Shown here piece after piece: positions 1 to 5,697 of a DNA stretch of 13,982 nucleotides (the first letter of the stretch is position 1; each line of letters starts with the position of its first letter). The notes beneath the pieces were generated by a model. The model had not been told where the DNA came from, ran no database searches, and was given only the letters and a program-made list of their open reading frames with translations. The position numbers were made by a program, and so were the translations under genes. The stretch is from Porticoccus sp. (GTDB lineage: Bacteria; Pseudomonadota; Gammaproteobacteria; Pseudomonadales; Porticoccaceae): the NCBI GenBank assembly GCA_023263825.1, contig JALQUJ010000058.1, positions 1 to 13,982 of the forward strand, read 5' to 3'.

Positions 1-245
1 AAGGATTTATTGACATTGGTCGCCTGCCATACAATTCTGAGAATAAGCTCAAAGTCATCTGTATGGAAAAAATCGAATAGGCTCTGAATATCTTCCGTTA
101 GCAAGCCATTGTCAGTCGCATGCTCCTTCAATGACCCATAGGCAAAACTATCGTCAATTGCGATACTTGCTCCGTTCCCCAGCAAGATTGCCCCGCCATT
201 GAATTCGTCTTTGATATCAGACCACTGAAATATTTTGGTCGGCAA
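1..245 (-). CDS. DUF4917-like protein, N-terminal part (runs off the left edge)
   Basis: Partial gene read from 245 down to the window edge; 81 codons are visible and there is no stop. The TTG at 245-243 is chosen because a strong Shine-Dalgarno (AGGAGG on the minus strand, 259-254) sits 8 bases upstream. A second in-frame TTG further upstream has no comparable site. The protein starts MPTKIFQWSDIKDEF, then has a glycine-rich loop LLGNGASIAI (residues 21-30), FAYGSL (34-39) and TDDFELILR (62-70). This pattern recalls the uncharacterised DUF4917 family from memory, and the LLGNGAS loop resembles the nucleotide-binding GAGAS loop of SIR2-like proteins. The function is not known. It lies 113 bases behind the integrase stop on the same strand, so it is cargo of the integrated element, perhaps partly co-transcribed with the integrase. 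That a gene exists here is fairly sure; the family name is moderately sure; a defence role is only a guess. Confidence 0.7.
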   Translation of the reverse strand, partial: MPTKIFQWSDIKDEFNGGAILLGNGASIAIDDSFAYGSLKEHATDNGLLTEDIQSLFDFFHTDDFELILRIVWQATNVNKS

Positions 246-315
246 CTGTACATCCTCCTGATCTATAAAGACAGCTTGTCCACAAATAATGCCGAGCGAC
301 AATACACTGATCTAG

Positions 316-357
316 CTGTAACTGTAACTGTCACCCTCAAACCCAGTGCAAGAGGGT
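316..357 (-). other. Hexamer repeat and hairpin between integrase and cargo gene
   Basis: Two structures fill the short gap. A 6-bp stem (ACCCTC 333-338 with GAGGGT 352-357, 13-base loop) begins one base past the integrase stop codon as read on the minus strand. Next to it are three tandem hexamers, CTGTAA CTGTAA CTGTCA, at 316-333. No T tract follows the stem on the minus strand, so it is a poor intrinsic terminator and readthrough into the cargo gene is plausible. The role of the hexamers is unknown. Confidence 0.35.
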
Positions 358-358
358 A

Positions 359-1720
359 TCACCAGGTATCTTTTAGCGCTGCGGTGAGGTCGAAACCAGA
401 CTTTTTAATCATGTAATCAGCAATCCTCTGGCTTGCCTCTCGGAGTTTTGTCATGGAAGGGTGAATATAATGTGCATCCACGCCTTCCCTGGCATGGCTT
501 AGTAATTCATCAATAAGGATTGGGCTGATTTCCAGTTCTGCCCCAATAGACTTGTAGGTTCGTCGCAAATCATGATTCGTAACAGATACACCAGACGCGT
601 TTTTAACGATCTTTCGGGCATCTTTTGTGTCCCTGTAATGCCCGCTACCAGTAATTCCCGGAAATAGATACTCCGTCTGTTCAGGCAAATTCGCCAATCG
701 ATTATGAACAATCGTTTCAGTGGCGGTGTTCATGGGTAATTCCACCTGCTTACCGCCCTTCTTGATAATCTTGAAAGTATGCCTATTGAGATCAATATCA
801 GCGATCCGGATAGTCACCGTACCCGTCAACCTTACACCGGAGAACAGCATAAATAACAAAGCATCCCGCCCATTCCGAAAGGCGGAAGTATGATCATGCT
901 CCCGGAGGCCTAGCACCGCTTTAAGATAGGGTTTGAAATCGCCATCATCCAGGCGCTCGGTGCGACGGTTAGAGCGATTGATATTAACACCCAGCTGCTT
1001 CATCGCCCGGCTAACCGGATTTCGGAGAAAAAGGTCCGACTCGTCATATTTCGCCTGAGCCCAGTTCCATACTGATCTCAATATGCGCATCGCATTGTGC
1101 AATTGGGTTTCGCCTTTACCCACTTGCTGGAGGTATACGGCCTTCACCTGCTCTGCCGATATGCTGTACAGAGGCTCATCCAGTAAGTCCACCAACAAAG
1201 CCTCACATTTATTTTTGATATCTATCAAATAACGGTCACCGGGACGCCTCTCCGCAACAAAGCCATCGGGTAAATACTCCCCTTCCTGATCTGTTGGTGA
1301 GCCAAATATCATGTCTCTGAAAGATCGCTTAGCCGAGAATAGCTGTTGCTCATTATCCTGCTCTGCGGCTAACTGCTGGGCAAGTAACTGGGGGTCACGC
1401 CCTTCTTGTATTTCTAGGAACAGGCTATCCGCTTTCTGCCTCAACTCCGAGATCGGTACTTCCGCGTTTCTCGCTTCGCCGACCTTCATAATTTGCCGCT
1501 TATACAGCTTACTTTTTTGCTGGCCGCGAATACGAATCCTTTCATATACACAGAACGCACTATCTGAATATGATTGATTGGGCCTGACTCTTATGGCCAG
1601 ATGACTACCATTATCATAAAGGTATGATTCCTTGGTAAACTCACCGCTATTAATTCGGCGCTCAATTGCGGTTAAGGTTGGCTTGCTGAATTTGATCCGG
1701 TTTTCTGATGATCTTCCCAT
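359..1720 (-). CDS. Tyrosine recombinase / phage-type integrase of the island
   Basis: Site-specific recombinase that would insert and excise the element at tRNA-Leu. The length is 453 residues from the chosen ATG at 1720, which has AAGGAG nine bases upstream (1735-1730). A longer frame opens at 1780, but that start lies inside an inverted repeat and lacks a ribosome site. The N-terminus (FSKPTLTAIERRINSGEF) looks like the arm-binding domain of P4-type integrases. The core SAM-like domain lies around residues 150-250 and the catalytic domain follows. The catalytic set appears complete: R297 in SGVRLTG, a lysine in the KIIKKGGK hairpin, H383 and R386 in HDLRR, H409 in LLSHARE, and nucleophile Y418 in DAHYIHP. 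It therefore looks intact and potentially active. The gene points away from the tRNA remnant and is separated from it by a repeat-rich region likely to contain its promoter and arm sites. Confidence 0.93.
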   Translation of the reverse strand: MGRSSENRIKFSKPTLTAIERRINSGEFTKESYLYDNGSHLAIRVRPNQSYSDSAFCVYERIRIRGQQKSKLYKRQIMKVGEARNAEVPISELRQKADSLFLEIQEGRDPQLLAQQLAAEQDNEQQLFSAKRSFRDMIFGSPTDQEGEYLPDGFVAERRPGDRYLIDIKNKCEALLVDLLDEPLYSISAEQVKAVYLQQVGKGETQLHNAMRILRSVWNWAQAKYDESDLFLRNPVSRAMKQLGVNINRSNRRTERLDDGDFKPYLKAVLGLREHDHTSAFRNGRDALLFMLFSGVRLTGTVTIRIADIDLNRHTFKIIKKGGKQVELPMNTATETIVHNRLANLPEQTEYLFPGITGSGHYRDTKDARKIVKNASGVSVTNHDLRRTYKSIGAELEISPILIDELLSHAREGVDAHYIHPSMTKLREASQRIADYMIKKSGFDLTAALKDTW

Positions 1721-1759
1721 GAACAAGAACTCCTTTTCAGGCGATGATGGGGCTAGATT

Positions 1760-1804
1760 TGGGATACACCTGGGATACAAAACAGAGTAATTTTTGTATC
1801 CCAG
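1760..1804. promoter_or_regulatory. Three TGGGATACA repeats upstream of the integrase
   Basis: TGGGATACA occurs at 1760-1768 and again at 1771-1779, exactly 11 bp apart, about one helical turn. A third copy is inverted at 1795-1803. The second and third copies form the longer perfect repeat CTGGGATACAAAA (1770-1782) and TTTTGTATCCCAG (1792-1804), with a 9-base spacer. The site is 40-84 bases upstream of the integrase ATG. It fits an operator controlling integrase expression, or arm-type binding sites for the integrase or an excisionase. The repeats are directly visible; the role is inferred. Confidence 0.6.
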
Positions 1805-1869
1805 AGGAAATATCGAGTAACAGTGAAAATTGACGAACCAGGAAAGAATAAGGCATTAAATCCTTATAT

Positions 1870-1920
1870 ATCAACCACTTGAGTAGCGGAAATCAACTTT
1901 AAGGAACTTCAATCAACACT
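1870..1920 (+). repeat. Three ATCAAC repeats beside the attachment site
   Basis: ATCAAC starts at 1870, 1892 and 1912, so the copies are 22 and 20 bases apart, close to two helical turns each. The first and third are extended (TCAACCACTTGAG and TCAACACTGAG). They sit between the integrase promoter region and the tRNA remnant, where arm-type integrase or host bending-factor sites are expected. The remaining bases of 1805-1940 are AT-rich and show no gene. A short AT-rich repeat could be chance. Confidence 0.3.
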
Positions 1921-1940
1921 GAGGAATGATTATACGAGAA

Positions 1941-1953
1941 GGATTCAAAATCC
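1941..1953 (+). other. Candidate attR core in the tRNA anticodon loop
   Basis: GGATT-CAA-AATCC is a perfect symmetric site with 5-bp arms around the anticodon CAA (1946-1948). Upstream of 1941 the sequence no longer pairs as an anticodon stem (AA at 1939-1940 would face CC at 1954-1955). That marks the outer limit of tRNA identity and hence the element junction. Crossover at the anticodon loop is a known habit of tRNA-targeting tyrosine integrases. The exact strand-exchange points cannot be read from one end alone. Confidence 0.6.
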
Positions 1954-1998
1954 CCCGCCCTTAAAAGCGTGCCGGTTCGAGTCCGGCCTCTGGTACCA
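1941..1998 (+). pseudogene. tRNA-Leu(CAA) 3' fragment left by integration
   Basis: What is seen: the 3' half of a class II tRNA. It has the anticodon loop TTCAAAA (1944-1950), the 3' side of the anticodon stem TCCCC (1951-1955), and a long variable arm with a CGC/GCG stem (1956-1970). The T arm follows as GCCGG-TTCGAGT-CCGGC (1971-1987), then the acceptor strand CTCTGGT (1988-1994), discriminator A and encoded CCA (1996-1998). The long variable arm, discriminator A and CAA anticodon identify leucine. The 5' half (acceptor, D arm, 5' anticodon stem) is absent upstream, where the sequence is island DNA. The fragment cannot make a tRNA. By the usual logic of tRNA-targeted elements, the intact gene should be rebuilt at the opposite end, outside this window. 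Confidence 0.85.
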
Positions 1999-2007
1999 TA
2001 CAAGAAG

Positions 2008-2042
2008 GCCCCCTTAACTATTAATTGTTAAGCGGGCTTTTT
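2008..2042 (+). terminator. Intrinsic terminator of the tRNA-Leu locus
   Basis: GCCCCCTTAAC (2008-2018) pairs with GTTAAGCGGGC (2027-2037) with one C-C mismatch and an 8-base loop, followed by TTTTT (2038-2042). It lies ten bases after the CCA end, as expected for the original tRNA terminator. This supports the sequence to the right being the undisturbed chromosome. Confidence 0.85.
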
Positions 2043-2253
2043 ATTTATATCGTTTGAAAAGTAAGCCTTCAAATGTACCGTTCGTTGTTATATCGCAGTG
2101 GTTCGAACAGATCTGTTATGAATTAAGGAGAACTGGAGTTCACCGTTCAGTGGGTAATGGTAACTATAATAAACCCCAGATTAATTGTTTTTACTTCCAA
2201 AACCTAGCGCTTATTACCAACACAAATCTTGAACTTAAAGGCCGTGCAGATTA
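2043..2253. other. Intergenic stretch with no recognisable gene
   Basis: Only a 67-codon frame with a TTG start and no ribosome site is open here, and its translation matches nothing I recognise. No tRNA, repeat array or strong hairpin is visible. It may be the degenerate edge of the insertion region. Confidence 0.4.
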
Positions 2254-2529
2254 TTAAGCAATATGCTCATCCAGATAGTTATTTACCTCAGACTCAATCA
2301 TTCCTTTAAACGCCATCATTAATAGTCCTAGCTTTACATCGACCTGAACGGTTGTCTCATTAAAACCTACCTTGGCATCAGCGCTATGGTAAGTGTAGTG
2401 AACGATATTCCCTTCTAGATGATACTCACCACCAAATTTTGCCTTGAGTTTTTGCCCCAGCTCTTCTGTCATTGAACGTAGTTGCTCTTCATCCATATTG
2501 TGATGTCTTTTGATTTGAATATGGCTCAT
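2254..2529 (-). CDS. Polyhydroxyalkanoic acid system family protein
   Basis: A 91-residue cytosolic protein starting MSHIQIKRHHNMDEEQLR, with GAGGTGGG as ribosome site just before its ATG. It matches the small 'putative polyhydroxyalkanoic acid system' (PHA_gran_rgn) family in length and in its pattern: basic N-terminus, helix with LGQKLKAKFGGEY (about 25-37), central beta region with the NETTVQVDVKLG stretch, and C-terminal helix KGMIESEVNNYLDEHI. The biochemical role of the family is not established; it is named for occurring beside PHA granule genes. That fits here, since a PhaD-like regulator and a phasin follow. A gap of about 250 bases separates it from the regulator on the same strand, so it probably has its own promoter. 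Confidence 0.8.
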   Translation of the reverse strand: MSHIQIKRHHNMDEEQLRSMTEELGQKLKAKFGGEYHLEGNIVHYTYHSADAKVGFNETTVQVDVKLGLLMMAFKGMIESEVNNYLDEHIA

Positions 2530-2735
2530 AAACCCACCTCTTTCATTATCGTTGTTATATCAGGCAAGTTCGAAACAATCCCTCATTGTCTCGGCAGGAT
2601 ATCTATATACTTTACATTGTTTTCGAGAAAGTCTGATGCTTAAGAAAACAGCATATAAAGATCAGAATGCTTAAACTACCTGGAAGAGTTTAAATGCTAG
2701 CTTTGTTTCAGCCCCCGGTCTAGCCTTGTTTAGCT

Positions 2736-2756
2736 CTGAGATACTAATAATCTCAG
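2736..2756. other. Hairpin downstream of the TetR-type regulator
   Basis: CTGAGAT (2736-2742) and ATCTCAG (2750-2756) form a perfect 7-bp stem with a 7-base loop, 25 bases past the regulator stop as read on the minus strand. No T tract follows, so termination is possible but weak. The rest of 2530-2780 is AT-rich and contains no gene that I can support. Confidence 0.35.
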
Positions 2757-2780
2757 TTCAGGGCTCTCACTAATATCAGC

Positions 2781-3431
2781 TCAAGGCTGTTTATCACGCA
2801 GGTACAACAAATTACATTCGGCAGCAAACTCGCGCTGTTGATCGCCTATATAAGGCATTAACAACGTCATGATTTGTAATATGGCGCCCTGTATAAACAG
2901 GTGTTGACTCAACTCTCGTTTTCTAAGGCTTTGAAACTCAAACCAATGGGTGTATATCAGCATCATATTATCGGCAAGCTCATCCACCAATACATAGTCT
3001 AACTCTTTACCGGCAACATGTTTCTCATTTAACAACTGTCCTAACATGGCACGTATAGATTGATATTGTTGTTCCAACATACGACGAAACCGATTTTCTA
3101 TCGCTGAATACTTCTGTAACAAATCAGTCGTATTCCGAAAAAGGAACCGGTAGTGATATAGATGCTCCAAAAGTACATACAAATGAAGCCAATGCTCTTC
3201 TAATGTATTACCCGCATCCCGGATATCTTCCAGCAATGCGACAACCCCCGATTCAAATTGCCCATACAATGCAGCAACGATTTCTTCCTTGCCCTTAAAG
3301 TGGTAGTAAAGATTTCCAGGACTAATGTCTAATTCATTAGCAATATCTACGGCTGACAAATTCGCCTCGCCTTCATCGTTAAACAACTGAAGGCTTACCT
3401 CTAAAATGATATCCCGTCGCTTCATTGCCAT
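2781..3431 (-). CDS. TetR/AcrR-family regulator, PhaD-like
   Basis: A 216-residue DNA-binding regulator. The N-terminal TetR domain covers about residues 5-60, with the helix-turn-helix at 25-45 (LSAVDIANELDISPGN, then LYYHFKGKE). The segment ISPGNLYYHF matches what I remember of Pseudomonas PhaD, the TetR-like regulator of medium-chain PHA genes. The remainder (60-216) is helical and would form the ligand and dimer domain; it contains LEHLYHYRFLFRNT around 89-102, also typical of this branch. The ATG at 3431 is preceded by GGAAAG. It is transcribed away from the phasin gene across a 191-base shared region, so control of that gene and of itself is likely. The ligand is unknown; PhaD is thought to sense a fatty-acid or PHA intermediate. 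The same subfamily also occurs in species without PHA, so the name is not certain. Confidence 0.82.
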   Translation of the reverse strand: MAMKRRDIILEVSLQLFNDEGEANLSAVDIANELDISPGNLYYHFKGKEEIVAALYGQFESGVVALLEDIRDAGNTLEEHWLHLYVLLEHLYHYRFLFRNTTDLLQKYSAIENRFRRMLEQQYQSIRAMLGQLLNEKHVAGKELDYVLVDELADNMMLIYTHWFEFQSLRKRELSQHLFIQGAILQIMTLLMPYIGDQQREFAAECNLLYLRDKQP

Positions 3432-3512
3432 AACAATCTACTTTCCATTAAAAACATACTTACCACTAAAAACAGACTCGCGAACATATGATTAAATCAG
3501 TATTTTTGGCCA

Positions 3513-3539
3513 ACTAATAAAAAATTGTTTTATTTAGTA
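3513..3539. promoter_or_regulatory. Possible operator between regulator and phasin
   Basis: ACTAATAAAA (3513-3522) and TTTTATTTAGT (3529-3539) form an imperfect inverted repeat around AATTG-type sequence in the divergent control region. Its size suits a TetR-type dimer. The DNA is very AT-rich, so chance symmetry is a real alternative. Confidence 0.3.
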
Positions 3540-3622
3540 TGTGTTTTCTAAAAAAAATCCTTACTGTGTACGCAACATTTTGAGGATTGCCCTCCAAATT
3601 TACTATTCACGGAGATACTACT

Positions 3623-4189
3623 ATGGCTGACGTAAAGAATACTATCGATAAAACAGAAGAACTGGCACGAAAAATCTGGCTTGCTGGTCTTGGTGCTTAT
3701 GGTCAAGGATTTAATAACATTCAAGGTGGCTACGATAAGATGAGTGATAAAACACGTCACTTTTTTGATAGCCTAGTAGAACAAGGTACAAAAATCGAAG
3801 CGGAAGCGAAAAGTACTATTGGTAAAGTCGAAGCCGATGCAAAAAGCACCATTGATAAAGCTGGTGAAAAAATCAAAGCTCAAGGTGAAAAACTGAAAGA
3901 GCAGGGTAAAGCAATTCGTAAAGAAGTCGTAAATCTGAATGTTTCAGCCCGTGTTGAAGAAATTCGCGAAAAAGTTTCTTCAAAAATTTCTATGCCTTCA
4001 TTCTCCACATCTAGCAATGATGAAAAACTCGAAGAATTGAATGCCAAACTGGAAAGCTTGATCGAAGAAGTTTCTAAATTATCTGCTGTAGAAAAAACAG
4101 AAGCTCCTGCGCCGAAGAAAAAAGCACCAGCCCGTAAACCAGCACCTAAAAAAGAACAGGAAACTACAAAAGACCAAGACGCTGCATAA
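3623..4189 (+). CDS. Phasin family protein (PHA granule-associated)
   Basis: Structural protein expected to coat PHA granules. The start at 3623 (MADVKNTIDKTEELARK) has GGAG eight bases upstream; an in-frame ATG at 3587 would add 12 residues without a ribosome site. The product has 188 residues. Residues 10-55 hold the phasin signature, including ARKIWLAGLGAYGQG and FFDSLVEQG. Residues about 58-100 are a heptad-like coiled coil with the repeated AKSTI unit (KSTIGKVEADAKSTIDK). A second helical zone lies at 107-155, and the last 30 residues are a short Lys/Pro/Ala-rich tail (APAPKKKAPARKPAPKKE). Such basic tails are known in PhaF-type phasins, where they bind DNA and help granules segregate; this tail is shorter than in PhaF. 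Transcription probably starts in the shared region with the divergent regulator. Confidence 0.9.
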   Translation: MADVKNTIDKTEELARKIWLAGLGAYGQGFNNIQGGYDKMSDKTRHFFDSLVEQGTKIEAEAKSTIGKVEADAKSTIDKAGEKIKAQGEKLKEQGKAIRKEVVNLNVSARVEEIREKVSSKISMPSFSTSSNDEKLEELNAKLESLIEEVSKLSAVEKTEAPAPKKKAPARKPAPKKEQETTKDQDAA

Positions 4190-4246
4190 AGAATTAGTTT
4201 TTATCCCCTTTGCTCTATGAGCAATTAGTACAATAGGTCATCTCCC

Positions 4247-4290
4247 AGTGGCCTGTAACTACAGGCCACTTTAATGTGGCCTCTTTTTTT
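4247..4290 (+). terminator. Overlapping hairpins ending the phasin transcript
   Basis: Two stems share bases. Hairpin 1 is AGTGGCCTGT (4247-4256) with ACAGGCCACT (4261-4270), 10 bp with a 4-base loop. Hairpin 2 is AGGCCAC (4263-4269) with GTGGCCT (4276-4282), 7 bp, followed after one C by seven Ts (4284-4290). Only hairpin 2 abuts the T tract, and forming hairpin 1 consumes its 5' arm. The simplest reading is the phasin terminator; an attenuator-like switch is possible. Confidence 0.75.
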
Positions 4291-4338
4291 GCGTATCCAC
4301 TTCCAGTTACCACTTATTAATGTTTTATTACGTCTACC

Positions 4339-4481
4339 CTTTCCGTTATATGGCCATACCACCATCAGTTCGAACTATTCTTAAAACAGCAAATAAAGCA
4401 GAATAAGATAGGATATCTCGACTTAAACTTACATTGAGTGCCTTGTTTATGGTGGCAACCAATGTTTTATATAACGGAAAG
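4339..4481. repeat. Long-gap inverted repeat around the next gene's start
   Basis: CTTTCCGTTATAT (4339-4351) is the exact reverse complement of ATATAACGGAAAG (4469-4481). Just inside, CCACCAT (4359-4365) mirrors ATGGTGG (4449-4455). The two matched pairs lie about 80-115 bases apart. The start codon of the following gene (4462) lies between the right-hand blocks. AATGTTTTAT also occurs directly at 4319-4328 and 4461-4470. It could be a remnant of a small mobile element or a structured leader. Confidence 0.5.
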
Positions 4482-4950
4482 TCACAATAAAACACACCCG
4501 CAGGGTTTTACTACCAACCTGTTGAGATTGCTCTTATTACTAATTTGTTTGGTGCTGCCACTGAAGCTGTATGCTCAGAATTTGTTTTCCAACCACTCAT
4601 TTTCACAACCACAGAATGAGCAACAATTAAACTTCTCATACTTAAACAATAAGCAACTACTGGAAAGAGCAAAGTACCTGCGTTCAAACAATCTAAACAT
4701 CACTCAACAAATACTCAATTACCAATGGCTTGAATCACAACAAAATGACGACTTTATTGTTGGTAAAAAAGTCTACCAAACACTTTTTAAACAAGGTTTT
4801 AAAGCATTTTGGAATCGTCAACGTAAAGAGCGATTTAAAAGTGAACATATACCTGACGTCAATGGTCGAGGTTCTGTTTCTAATGAGATTGATTACAAAC
4901 TTCGAATAAATTCTGATGAGCTAAAAATTAAATTAAGCCACGAGTTTTAA
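4462..4950 (+). CDS. Exported protein of unknown function
   Basis: Not a family I recognise. The ATG at 4462 gives 162 residues; an in-frame GTG at 4438 would add eight. The N-terminus has a long polar n-region (1-19), a hydrophobic core LLRLLLLLICLVLPL (20-34) and a probable signal peptidase I site after LYA (residue 38); there is no lipobox. The mature part is rich in Asn, Gln and Lys, with the basic helix-like segment KQGFKAFWNRQRKERFK around 110-130. The end (EIDYKLRINSDELKIKLSHEF) alternates polar and hydrophobic residues and finishes in Phe, like the last strand of some outer-membrane beta barrels, though the protein seems too short and polar for a full barrel. It stands alone between the phasin terminator and the RDD gene. 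The ribosome site is weak. A genuine gene is likely; function unknown. Confidence 0.65.
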   Translation: MFYITESHNKTHPQGFTTNLLRLLLLLICLVLPLKLYAQNLFSNHSFSQPQNEQQLNFSYLNNKQLLERAKYLRSNNLNITQQILNYQWLESQQNDDFIVGKKVYQTLFKQGFKAFWNRQRKERFKSEHIPDVNGRGSVSNEIDYKLRINSDELKIKLSHEF

Positions 4951-5017
4951 TTCATCTTATTTTAAACCCTAGAACTTTGAACGCTGAAACTTTGTTGTCG
5001 CAATCTTGAAGATGTAA

Positions 5018-5046
5018 TTCTGAATCCTGGCTTTTTTTGTTAGAAT
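5018..5046 (+). promoter_or_regulatory. Candidate extended -10 promoter for the RDD gene
   Basis: TGT-TAGAAT (5038-5046) matches an extended -10 element; the hexamer TAGAAT is 5041-5046. A poor -35 (TTCTGA, 5018-5023) lies 17 bases upstream, and a run of seven Ts lies between. This would give a leader of about 140 bases before the RDD start. The prediction rests on motif match only. Confidence 0.35.
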
Positions 5047-5193
5047 CACTCCGGCAAAAAACACCAACATAAAAATTAGCCTAACAACTCATAACATTTC
5101 ATTTTCTATCAGCCCTCTGCTGATAACTATTTAGATAACAGGTTGTCATCTTCTCTGTTATGAGACAGGCATTAACGAGTAAGAGAGTGACTC

Positions 5194-5679
5194 TTGAATA
5201 ACGAAGTCGAACAAGTATTACCCCCTGCCAATCTATTTCGTCGTTTAATGGCGATGCTCTACGATGCTTTTTTATTGTTGGGAATTAGCTTTGCCTATGG
5301 TGTGATTGTTTTGTTGTTGCGTCTACTTGCAGGTGAAGACACTATGCAAGCACCTAGCAGCTTTCTACAGGTCATCATCGTCATTGGACTTTGGTTTTTC
5401 TATGCACTCTTTTACGTATGGTGTTGGCGTAGGACAGGGCAAACCCTGGGGATGAAATCCTGGCGGCTTCAGTTACAGGGGTTAGACCAACAATTGCCTG
5501 ACTGGAAATCATGCTGGCTGAGATGCTTACTGGCACCAATCTCCATGGCAATATTAGGTATTGGTTATCTTTGGTGCATAGTAGACAAACAAGGGCGCTG
5601 CCTACATGACATCTACAGTAATACCCAAGTAGTGTTGCAGCCAAAGAAAGTACGTAAGGACAAAACACAAAAAGATTAG
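5194..5679 (+). CDS. RDD family membrane protein
   Basis: A 161-residue inner-membrane protein. The TTG at 5194 is chosen because AAGAGAG (5181-5187) sits six bases upstream and the protein begins at the usual distance before the first membrane segment. The RDD pattern is visible: RR at 16-17 and D24 at the start of membrane segment 1 (about 20-45), segment 2 (56-78), the family motif TGQTLGMKSWRLQL (81-94), segment 3 (108-130), and the closing HD pair (138-139) in RCLHDIYSNTQVVL. The function of stand-alone RDD proteins is unsettled; some have been proposed to act in ion or proton transport. It converges on lptG, leaving only 16 bases between the stop codons. I recall a similar neighbourhood in Pseudomonas. 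Confidence 0.88.
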   Translation: MNNEVEQVLPPANLFRRLMAMLYDAFLLLGISFAYGVIVLLLRLLAGEDTMQAPSSFLQVIIVIGLWFFYALFYVWCWRRTGQTLGMKSWRLQLQGLDQQLPDWKSCWLRCLLAPISMAILGIGYLWCIVDKQGRCLHDIYSNTQVVLQPKKVRKDKTQKD

Positions 5680-5697
5680 CCAATGGGCAACAATCTT
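5672..5697. terminator. Small hairpin joining the RDD and lptG stop codons
   Basis: AAGATT (5672-5677) pairs with AATCTT (5692-5697), and GCC (around 5680) can face GGC (5686-5688) inside. The stem contains part of both stop codons, so the two convergent genes end in one structure. It is weak and lacks a long T tract; bidirectional termination is possible but unproven. Confidence 0.35.

Noticed and set aside
1721..1780. A longer integrase start at 1780 adding 20 residues (MYPRCIPNLAPSS...)
   Set aside because: It lies within the TGGGATACA palindrome and lacks a ribosome site; the ATG at 1720 has AAGGAG at good spacing and a typical integrase N-terminus.
2054..2257. A 67-codon plus-strand frame
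   Set aside because: It has a TTG start without a ribosome site, its composition resembles no family I know, and it runs into the convergent PHA-system gene.
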